Of a DNA stretch of 64,000 nucleotides, positions 56,138 to 64,000 are shown one piece after another. Each line of letters opens with the position of its first letter. Positions within the stretch are counted from its first letter, which is position 1. Both the position numbers and the translations under genes were made by a program. Origin of the DNA: Poecilobothrus nobilitatus (lineage: Eukaryota; Arthropoda; Insecta; Diptera; Dolichopodidae); NCBI GenBank assembly GCA_947095535.1, contig OX352772.1, positions 229,224,051-229,288,050 on the forward strand, given 5' to 3'. The notes under the pieces are model-generated. The model was not told where the DNA came from and did not search any database. It saw nothing but the letters and a program-made list of their open reading frames with translations.

Positions 56138-57711
56138 CGAGGAAGAATACAGTTGACTTTGTCAACTCTTAGATACCCGTACGAACCGTTAGTATGTTCA
56201 CAGCCTGTCACTCTGCTTACAATATTATTTTTTTAATATTTTAGTATTTTAAAATAATTTAGGTGAATTTTATAATTTCTAGAACTATGGGTTGTACATA
56301 TATTCAAACTATATGTTTATATGTACATTCTTCAAAAGCAGATTCTAACCTTTCACATAACGATTATCAATCCAAAACTTTTTCAAATATTCTATAGTAC
56401 CATTTAATACTAAGCGGTAAATGTATATTAAATTTACTAAGTACAAAACAGTAAATATAATTTTAAATATTGTATTATATTATATTTAAATATTCCATTG
56501 ACAGAAAAATTTCTTATAAGTACAATAAAATACATATATGTATGTAAATACGGCGCTATATAATATACATCTATACTCTTATCATTCATTCACTAGTGAC
56601 ATATACGATATGTAAATAAACATGATATTATATAAGTATGTATATATATCAATATCATATAAATAAAAATTCTTCAAGCAACCGTTATGTTGTTTATTTA
56701 ATTACATTTTTTTGTACTACGCATTATATCCTCAACAATTTCAAATTATCGAGTAAAACAAAATGGAAAAAATTCGTTAAAGAAATTTGTTAGAAAATTT
56801 GAAAAAATCAAGTAACACTTTCGTCAATTATAAAGTAACCCTATACTATTAAAAAAAGTTGTTAACAGAAATAAAAGTATAATGTTGGAGCTTTAATTTA
56901 TGTGTATTACTTCAAAAAAATTTTAACAGGTGTTCAAGTTACAGGTGTTTAAAAATAGGAAATTTTCAGTTTTTGACCCCTTACAGCTCCTAAACGGGGG
57001 GTGATACAAAAAAAATTTCTGAAATGACTCATACTAATTTTCAAAGATCTAACTTCTGTCAAACTTTCCAACTTTAACCGTTTAGAAGATGGAAGGGTTA
57101 AAGAATTTTGCAAAATTTGAGTTTTGCATAACGGTAAATTAAGACACCGTATGCCAAAATTATATATTTATTGTATATATACTTTTAAAGCTAATGAAAG
57201 TAGTAATCATTTGGCGTTTTCAAAATGAAGATATACCTTATACAACTTGTGCTATAATAATTTAAATATGGAGCTTTTTTGAACCTTTGGGGAGCTGTAG
57301 CTTCGTAACGGGTGGAGCTACAAAAAAAAGTTATTAAAAATAAAATTAATATTTTTGTGAGATCTATCAGTGGTTGAAATTTCATAGCTCTATTGCAAAA
57401 AAAATGTGAGGATCTAAAAGTTAGGTGTTCGAGAGCTACCCTAAGGCTTGCTCCAAACTCAACCAAAAAAAATAGGGAACCTACAAATTACTCCCAAAAT
57501 ATTTTGTGTAAATTTCAAGATTCTAGCTTTCTTAGTTTTTGAGTTAGCGTGCTGATGGACGGACGGACGGACGGACGGACATGGCTCAAAAGTCTTAGAA
57601 TTTTTTTCTGATCCGATCCATACCTTTGAAGGTATATCTAGCTCGCTTATTTCGAGGTGTTACAAACGGAGGAGTAATTTTATTATACCCGATCCTATCG
57701 TACGGGTATAA
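56138..57711. mobile_element. GGAC-type repeat copy C, nested in copy B
   Basis: A full-length copy from CGAGGAAGAATACAG to CGTACGGGTATAA (about 1574 bp), with a (GGAC)n tract near 57557-57581. It sits between an A and a T of the copy B sequence ATAAAA^TTAATATTT, judged from the intact version of that sequence inside copy C itself near 57339-57352. Confidence 0.72.
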
Positions 57712-58443
57712 TTAATATTTTTGTGAGATCTATCAGTGGTTAAAATTTCATAGCTCTATTGCAAAAAAAATGTGAGGATCTAAAAGTTAGGTGTTCGAGA
57801 GCTACCTTAAGGTTTGGTCCAAACTCAACCAAAAAAAATAGGGAACATACAAATTACTCCCAGAATATTTTGTGTAAATTTCATGATTCTAGCTTTCTTA
57901 GTTTTTGAGTTAGCGTGCTGACGGACGGACGGACGGACGGACGGACATGGCTCAAAAGTCTTAGAATTTTTTTCTGATCCGATCCATACCTTTGAAGGTA
58001 TATCTAGCTCGCTTATTTCGAGGTGTTACAAACGGAGGAGTAATTTTATTATACCCGATCCTATCGTACGGGTATAATTAATATTTTTGTGAGATCTATC
58101 AGCAGTTAAAATTTCATAGCTCTATTTCAAAAAAAATGTGGGGATATAAAAGTTAGGTGTTCGAGAGCTACCTTAAGGTTTGGTCGAAACTCAACCAAAA
58201 AAAATAGGGAACCTACAAATTACTCCCAGAATATTTTGTGTAAATTTCATGATTCTAGCTTTCTTAGTTTTTGAGTTAGCGTGCTGACGGACGGACGGAC
58301 GGACGGACGGACATGGCTCAAAAGTCTTAGAATTTTTTTCTGATCCGATCCATACCTTTGAAGGTATATCTAGCTCGCTTATTTCGAGGTGTTACAAACG
58401 GAGGAGTAATTTTATTATACCCGATCCTATCGTACGGGTATAA
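57712..58443. repeat. Two tandem 366-bp 3' segments of the GGAC repeat
   Basis: 57712-58077 and 58078-58443 both run from TTAATATTTTTGTGAGATC to CGTACGGGTATAA and each contains a (GGAC)n tract. The first completes copy B. The second has no matching 5' part in the window, so it arose by tandem duplication or by a second nested insertion that lost its 5' part. Confidence 0.75.
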
Positions 58444-58689
58444 TGAACTTGTTTGTTTTGAACTTTACCAATATTAAAGTTAAAACAAAATTGGTAGGTA
58501 CCTAAACATTGCAATATTTTAAGTATGTAACTTAAACGAGTAATTCAAATTTATTTAGTAGTTCTCAAATATGCTGAATAATACTGCACCGTATTGAAAG
58601 AGTAAAAATATTGTATGTTTTTTTATTAATATAAATTTAAAATGATAATTAATAATTAGATAACTAATCAATAGTCATGTGAAATAGCA

Positions 58690-59031
58690 AAAAAAAATGA
58701 ATTACCTAAATACAAATCAACATCAGCACAAAGCGATTTTGTACCATTAGTAACTGATGATGTGTTCGATTTGGATGATGAAAATTCATTTAAAATATTA
58801 GCTCAAACTGAAATGTTGAAAGATGAAAAATTAGTAGAAAGACCATCTCTAAGCTCTGATTATCGAATATTTGAAACACCAAGTGGTGATGTAATTACCG
58901 TTGCTGTACCATCTTCTGAAAAGAAGAAAACACTTAGATCGACCGGTAGTGCAAAAACGAAAACTAAAACTATTACTTAGAAGTCCAAAACTAAGAACTT
59001 CATCAACACCGGAATGGACAACATATAAATA
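58690..59031 (+). pseudogene. Family-2 homologue of the 3837-4511 protein, C-terminal half
   Basis: It reads ELPKYKSTSAQSDFVPLVTD, then DDVFDLDDENSFKIL and SSDYRIFETPSGDVITVAVP, which parallels VQIFETYTSDIITVPLDSP in the complete Polinton. After a frameshift near 58960 it ends with RSPK and EWTTYK, matching RSPKRLL and SSWTKYK. The N-terminal half is missing, cut at the GGAC repeat array. Confidence 0.65.
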
Positions 59032-59077
59032 GTACAACATTTTATGTTTTGGAAGAAATTAACAAAGATGGATAGTC

Positions 59078-59455
59078 AAGAATCAAGATGACTTCTATGT
59101 AACATTGTTTAGTAATGATAATGTAAAACTATTTCCAGACAACACTTTAGCTTCATTCGAAAATAAATTACCTAATCACTTTGATTTAAGAAATGGAAAT
59201 TGGAAAGTTGGTCTTTCAGAAATATATCTGAACGAGTTCCTACAAACAGAATAATTTAATAAAGAGAAATGTGCTTTTGTCAATATTGGGCAGTATAATG
59301 TTTTTGTAAGAAACATTGAGAAACCTCTCGAAAAAATTAAAGTAACCAAATCTATAGGTTACACACATTATTCATATGACGATCCGGAATTACATTTGGA
59401 TGATTGGAAGTTTAATTTCTTGCCAAATTTGCCAATAACAACTTGCCAATAAAAT
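59078..59455 (+). pseudogene. Family-2 homologue of the candidate minor capsid protein, N-terminal part
   Basis: The frame reads DDFYVTLFSNDNVKLFPDNT, LASFENKLPNHFDLRNGNWK, VGLSEIYLNEF and, after a TAA near 59253, DDPELHLDDWKFNFLPNLP, matching SNDEMICDWKVLLLPTL in the 4550-5410 protein. The rest of the gene is deleted up to the next gene. It documents that the family protein extends upstream of the first ATG seen at 4550. Confidence 0.65.
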
Positions 59456-59473
59456 ATGATATCCTATCAAACA

Positions 59474-59872
59474 TGGAAAGAACTTACGTGAGATATTATT
59501 GCTCTCAAGTAGGAAGAGGAACCAACGATATTGGACCTTTATTACAATTTTATACACCTATACAGTTATCTGGGTTTTGGAAATATATTTGGAAGTTTAA
59601 TTCGTTATTTAAAGCCAGTTTTTACATCAGGTTGGGACTTAATTATAAAAGAGGCTGTAAATACAAGTAAAAATATTTTTAATGATATAGCATCTGGTGT
59701 AAACATAAAAGAAGCTGTAATTGATCAAATCAAAAGCGGCATAAGAAATTTACGGACATCAGTAGTTTACCAATCAAGACAAAGATCTATAACAAGACGA
59801 ACAATTTTTAAAAGGACACTTTTGAAGTCAAAAAAGCGACGAAGAAGCAAAATAAAGTCTCTAAAATATATG
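59474..59872 (+). pseudogene. Family-2 pVI-like protein
   Basis: It starts MERTYVRYYCSQVGRGTNDI + GPLLQ, parallel to MEKVYYRYYLVQSGRGLDDI + GP at 5458. A frameshift near 59575 moves it into the frame GNIFGSLIRYLKPVFTSGWD, followed by a basic arginine-rich tail. The stop before the capsid gene is lost, so the frame runs into the MCP sequence. Confidence 0.7.
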
Positions 59873-59882
59873 CAATTAAAAG

Positions 59883-61095
59883 TGGAATGTATAAAATTTG
59901 AACTTGATCTTTTTGCATCATTACCTGTTCAAACAAGCATTTTGCGTTCAGAAGAGGTAGCATACAATCCTTTAGCTTCTTTAGATGCATCGCCGAATGA
60001 ATTTGTTTCGCTTGGAAATAGAGAAACATATCGAGATTTATCCAGTGTCTATATATTAAAGTTCAAATATTAAAAAAAGATGAATCAGCTTGGAGTACAA
60101 ACGATAAAATAGGAACAGGAACTGAAGCAAAGGCTGCAGCCCATTGTTGTAAATAATTTATTACTCTCTTTAATTAAACAATGTAATGTAACTCTAAACG
60201 GAAAAAACATCACTCTTTCAGATTCCTTATTCAATTATAAAACATACATAACTATTTTACTAAATTATGGTACATATTCCAGTCAAACACATCTGGAAGC
60301 TGGAAGCTGAATCTGGAAGCTCTGGTTGGGAATTGGATAAGCGGAATGTCAATGATTTCAACAATTCTGGTTCTAAATGAAGATAAACATAGTAGAATTA
60401 TTGGGAAAATTACATGTAGATTTCTTCAATACTTCCAAATTACTTTTAAATAATGTTGACATTCGAATTTTTTAGCATTAGAGAAACAAGATTTTTATAT
60501 TTTCTTTAATGATAACGATGAAAGTTATTTAAAAATTCTCGAAGCTATATTATCCATGAAACATTTAACATTTAGCGGCCTCGGTGGTCTAGTGGGTAAG
60601 AGCGTATGAAATACTTTGTAAACACCGAGAGAATGTGGGTTCGAATCCCACACACGTCGAAAGAATTATTCCCCATTGGGGGGAATGTGGCAGAGAAATG
60701 CATTAAAAAAAATTAAAAATTTAACAATTAATCCTAGAATATTGATAGCACACAATACTGTACTGGAAAAGGCTAGCGCCAAATATTTTTATACGAGAAG
60801 TGAAATCAAAACATTTACAATTCCAACTCACACTTCCAACATATCATTGGATACCAAATACCAAAAGCTCTTGTATTTTGTATGGTTAATAAGGAAAATT
60901 TTTTATGGTAAAAGTTCAAAAAATCCACACCATTTCGATCATCAAAATCTCACACAATTTCAATTATATGTGAATGGAGTGCCTACTCTAAACTCTGCAA
61001 TTGAAACAAGTTTTACATCGAATAATCTTTGTAATTCTCGTGCATATTTAACATTATTCAGTGGAACTGGTATATATCACTCTGATACATACTCT
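59883..61095 (+). pseudogene. Family-2 major capsid protein, decayed and interrupted by a SINE
   Basis: Opening VECIKFELDLFASLPVQTSI, AYNPLASLDASPNEFVSLGN and YRDLSSVY match the MCP at 5898. The start ATG is absent. Frameshifts occur near 60060, 60130, 60300, 60380 and 60470. After LLNNVDIRIF and the MKHLTF stretch a SINE intervenes (60577-60712), and MCP reading resumes at NLTINPRILIAHNTVLEKAS through FQLYVNGVPTLNSAIETSF and YLTLFSGTGIYHSD, where it is cut. The last 90 or so residues are missing and the sequence joins the minus-strand gene at 61095. Confidence 0.85.
60577..60712 (+). mobile_element. tRNA-derived SINE
   Basis: It begins GCGGCCTCGGTGGTCTAGTG, an A-box-like stretch GTAAGAGCG, and has a clear B box GGTTCGAATCCC at about 60638-60650. 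A non-tRNA body (ATTCCCCATTGGGGGGAATG) and a short A-rich tail follow. ATTTAACA(T/A)TT flanks both sides (about 60567-60577 and 60715-60725), consistent with a target duplication in the capsid gene. The ends do not pair as an acceptor stem and the middle is too long, so it is not a functional tRNA gene. Confidence 0.75.
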
Positions 61096-61484
61096 GAGGA
61101 CATCAAATTTCAAAAGAACTTTTTTCAAAATTTCAACTTTTTTCAATTTATCTAAAAATTCCTTTTTCTGGTACCCCTTTACGTAAACAATATCGAATGA
61201 ATTTAAATGTTCCTTTAAAATATTTTTATTTGCTGAATATTCTATAAATCCATCATCCCAGTCAAGACCATTTATTTGCATTTTATTGAATTTATGTTTG
61301 CTGTTTAACATCGCTTTTTAACTCTTCGAACGAATAAGGTGCTTTAAACATAAAAAGCATGGGTATCAGTGAGCCATCAGCTATCAAAGAAAATTCTTTC
61401 AAGAAATATTGCTTATTATTTCCAACAGTAAATTGTAGATCTGCTGCTGCCTTGCTGCTCATTTTGTGCCTTACTATATTAAAA
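61096..61484 (-). pseudogene. Family-2 homologue of the small conserved Polinton protein
   Basis: The minus strand starts near 61461-61484 with DLQFTVGNNKQYFLKEFSLI, then SLIPMLFMFKAPYSFEELK, and after a frameshift MQINGLDWDDGFIEYSANKN and FDIVYVKGYQKKEFLDKLKK. These match 2358-2774 block by block (DLQFVQGNEKQYFIKEL, LKWNSGTVEY, IIYVKGKQKKNFL). Its 3' end abuts the truncated MCP, an arrangement unlike the complete Polinton. Confidence 0.7.
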
Positions 61485-61559
61485 TAACTGGAAAACCTTT
61501 AATTTATACCTAGTACGATTTAAAAAGAGAGGAAAAAAAAGGGAATCACCTGATCAGAC

Positions 61560-61740
61560 CTCCCAGGACGCTTTAGCAGTAGCAAGGACCGATACCGAAC
61601 CCTCAAGGACCGATAGCGAACTCTGAAGGACTGATAGCGGACCCTCAAGGACCGATCTCGGACCCTCAAGGACCAAGCGTGGACCCTCAAGGACCGATAG
61701 CAGACCCTCAAGGACTGATACTGAACCCATAAGGTTCTCC
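61560..61740. repeat. GC-richer 21-bp minisatellite, about eight units
   Basis: Units close to GGACCGATAGCGGACCCTCAA follow one another with point changes. Because 21 is a multiple of three, more than one minus-strand frame stays open (YRSLRVR repeats), which is not evidence of a gene. The composition stands out from the A/T-rich surroundings. Flanking sequence (TCGGTCCTTGCTACTGC in reverse) also occurs near 23475. Confidence 0.75.
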
Positions 61741-61784
61741 GGTGACCCCGTCCAAAATCGAGAGAGGGAGGACGCCAGAAAAAA

Positions 61785-61925
61785 CACATTTAAAGGGGGC
61801 CGGACCTCCACAAACAAGGGCTGATTTAAATGGATTAGCCTGAAAAATATTTGTTTCGACAAATATAAAATACAAAAAATTTTACAATTTAAAATAAATT
61901 TTTTATTCTTTTATTAAATAGTAAG
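61785..61925. repeat. Family-2 boundary block
   Basis: AAAGGGGGCCGGACCTCC, GGGCTGATTTAAATGGATTA and ATATTTGTTTCGACAAATAT parallel 181-285 and the complement of 19070-19190. Here it is not preceded by the protease fragment but by the 21-bp array. Confidence 0.6.
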
Positions 61926-61959
61926 GTCTTTGTGTTTTTTATTTCAACAGTTTTTTTTG

Positions 61960-62344
61960 GGAACTAAATTTCATCATATGGTATGGTATTAACTCGAATA
62001 GAGCCATGTTCCATCTCGGTTCGTCTCTTCCCAAAAACTTAATATAGAAGCCTGCTTTGTTTAATTCGTCAATTCAGAATTTGTTGACACTTTTTGCTAA
62101 ATCTGTCCGGCATGTAAAACGTTATTTTTTCATTATCGAACGGGTCCTTTACCTCAAAAAGTAAAGGTTTTTGCCCTCGTTTTGTATCTAAAAATTTAAA
62201 CGTTATAACTTCATACATCTTTAATATTTTTAAAAAGTTCTTATTCACCCTTTCCTAATGCTATTAATTCTTTAATGAAAACCTAGAATATTGAAAATAA
62301 TAAGGATAACAGAAATAATATTGATCGAAAAAATATCTTACCAT
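61960..62344 (-). pseudogene. Uninterrupted family-2 gene copy (empty site of the nested Polinton)
   Basis: The ATG at 62342-62344 is followed by a 59-nt intron (62283-62341; GTAAGA...TTCTAG). Exon 2 reads VFIKELIALGKG, and later FLDTKRGQKPL, NEKITF, DELNKAGFYIKFLGRDEP and RWNMALFELIP. The AGTGTC site that holds the 17.5-kb Polinton at 1389-18846 is here intact and single (near 62092-62097). A stop early in exon 2 and a TGA just after the site show this copy is also degraded. Confidence 0.65.
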
Positions 62345-62449
62345 TTTCAAATTATATTTTGAATTGGATTTGATTTTAAATTTATTCGATTTTCAAATTA
62401 AAGTAAAGAACTATTTTGAATATTCAGAGCATTATACACCTACTGTTTG

Positions 62450-64000
62450 AAAGAATACTGATTATTAATATCTTTGTACATTAAATATTTTTTTGGTTTA
62501 TATGGATTATATCCAGCTATATATTCATTATTTGCTTCACTGTAGCGTTTTGAACATTGACTTAAACCTCCACGTATTCCCCTTTCAATAAACATAATCA
62601 TATATATATATCTGATCATATCTAAATTTATTTCAGTGTATAATAACATAGCGTCCAGGATTTATTTCAATGTAATAACAAGTATAGCCAGGAAGAGTGT
62701 AGTAATGAGCATAATCTAACTTATGTGTTTCTAAGGAATTTGTACGAAATATTTGAAATACATCTGCTAGTAGTAAAACGTCCGTTTTTAAGTACAAATC
62801 TGAATAGTCTCCTAAGTTATTAAGGTTTAAATCACACCATACTTTTTAAGCATGAAGAGCATTGCTAATATTCTCTTCATTTAATTTATTATAAAAATTA
62901 TATTTTTCAGGCAATTCTGTTTCATAGGGATATACTCCTTTTCTTTTTAAATAAGTCAATTTGATGTGACGTTAAATTAGAAAATTCGGACTCTAGGATT
63001 GGAAAATCGTTTAAAAGAGATGACAAATGATCTAAAAGAATCTATAAACCTAAATTTAATTTTGTTATATTTAATGGATCTTGTAAAGGATATATACTTC
63101 TCCTTATTTATTGGAAGTACATTTATATTACCCTCACCATTGTTTTGTGTATCTTTAATCAAAAAATGTGCATCATATGAACTAAGGTTATGAAATATAA
63201 TGGGTATAGTTAAGTCCTATTTATAATTTAAATTATAACCTACATGAGTAGGTCCACGATATTTTCAGTAAAATGGCAATGATCTTTAACCTTAATTTCA
63301 TTTGACGCAAAAATTTTTTCACACATGGGACATTTATCGACTAAGATAAAATAAATTTTTATAAATCTCATCTTCATTGGAGAGATTTTCTATTGGAACT
63401 ATAGTAGTAATACATGAGTTAAGTATAATTGCCAGCTGTTGCAGTTGGTTCATAAAACATTCAATACAATCCTCACCCCGATAAAACGCATATTTTCGGT
63501 AACTCGACTTAAGCGATCTTGTTAAATAATATCCAATTGAGTAGGGAATATGCTCTTGATACTTTTTTCCCCGTCTATTTCTTTTAAAATGCATTCTAAG
63601 TTCGTGTATATTACAAACGGAATCATTATCTTATTTCTATAATTGTTTATAGATTTTTAATCCAAATATAATGTCGATTAATATGTTCATTATTTCCATC
63701 AGAGTCCTGTTCTTCCAACATCATGAAGCTTATCTAAAATAAAATAAAATGTTAAGTATAAAATTAAATAAAAAGCAACAAAAACAAAATTCTAATATTA
63801 ACCTTTTTCCACTGATTTTGACAATTTTAATGGTACATCTTCCAATTTACTCTTGGGCACTTCACGATGATAAACAAATGCATTAATTGAAATATTATTG
63901 TTTTTTTTTCAAATAATCTAATGTTTTTTAACTCCATAGAAATGCTAATTCCTTCGAGGTTCAGAACGTCTTTATAATTTGGATAGCTTGAAGTCCGTTC
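62450..64000 (-). pseudogene. Second family-2 DNA polymerase B fragment
   Basis: Collinear with 20640-22460 on the same strand. Landmarks: MFIERGIRGGLSQCSKRYSEAN (about 62520-62595), NVLPINKEKYISFTRSIK and FRFIDSFRSF (about 63030-63130), remains of the zinc/HNH segment near 63240-63340, and RRGKKYQEHIPYSIGYYLTR (about 63500-63590). An intron corresponding to that at 22206-22275 is recognisable near 63730-63800. It begins abruptly beside the empty-site gene and runs off the window. Many stops and frame changes occur. Confidence 0.75.

Noticed and set aside
57191..57466. 91-codon minus-strand frame
   Set aside because: Lies within a non-coding GGAC-type repeat; chance frame.
60580..60660. tRNA gene
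   Set aside because: A and B boxes are present, but the ends do not pair as an acceptor stem, the central part is too long and the segment is flanked by a short duplication, so a SINE fits better.
45094..61740. CRISPR-like arrays at 45.1-45.7 kb and 61.56-61.74 kb
   Set aside because: Units are contiguous without unique spacers and the DNA is eukaryotic.
61520..61862. Two overlapping minus-strand frames with YRSLRVR or VLEGP repeats
   Set aside because: A 21-bp tandem array keeps several frames open at once; not evidence of protein coding.

Overview
The window is AT-rich eukaryotic DNA built almost entirely of transposable elements, many nested in one another. No ordinary host gene was recognised. 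The host is most likely an insect, probably a higher fly. This is inferred from introns of about 60-70 nt, a gypsy/errantivirus-type element with env, and abundant non-autonomous repeats carrying (GGAC)n tracts and TATACCC...GGGTATA hairpins, which resemble repeats common in fly genomes.

The centrepiece is a structurally complete Polinton/Maverick DNA transposon at 1389-18846 (about 17.5 kb). It has inverted terminal repeats of about 545 bp that begin AGTAGGTATAGGGGC and a perfect 6-bp target duplication, AGTGTC. In order it carries: a small basic ORF(-), a small conserved protein(-), packaging ATPase(+), pX-like core protein(+), an uncharacterised acidic/basic protein(+), a candidate minor capsid protein(+), a pVI-like protein(+), the double-jelly-roll major capsid protein(+), a paralogue of the small conserved protein(+), an adenain-like protease(+), a small ORF with a stop at a repeat(+), a chromodomain integrase(+), a protein-primed-type DNA polymerase B(-), and a Gln-rich protein(+). 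The ATPase, core, pVI-like, MCP and protease frames are all open. Integrase and polymerase are broken, and a tandem duplication of about 1 kb spans their junction.

This Polinton landed inside a gene of a second, older Polinton-like family. That family is seen at 1-1388 plus 18847-22966, and as rearranged copies at 58.7-61.5 kb and 61.8-64.0 kb. The 62.1-kb copy has the same gene without the insertion, so it serves as an empty site. The second family has its own polymerase B with an HNH-type zinc domain and a gene whose intron directly follows the ATG. Its capsid gene copy at 59.9-61.1 kb is interrupted by a tRNA-derived SINE.

Other regions: 19.5-23 kb, decayed family-2 polymerase. 23.76-24.10 kb, mariner-like MITE. 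24.8-26.8 kb, hAT-type transposase pseudogene. 27.0-32.0 kb, I-clade-like LINE with ORF1 and an ORF2 carrying endonuclease, RT and RNase H, all broken. 32.1-33.3 kb, GGAC-bearing repeat. 34.25-42.82 kb, LTR retrotransposon on the minus strand with TAAA duplications, tRNA-Ser-type primer site, gag, pol and an open env. 43.2-43.8 kb, inverted-repeat segment. 44.9-46.0 kb, repeat with a 142-bp-period minisatellite. 46.75-49.24 kb, PIF/Harbinger transposon. 49.2-52.0 kb, AT-rich DNA without genes. 52.1-54.1 kb, second gypsy-type pseudogene. 54.9-58.4 kb, nested and tandem GGAC-type repeats. Coordinates of broken genes are approximate to a few bases at frameshifts. All homology calls come from reading motifs; no database search was run.
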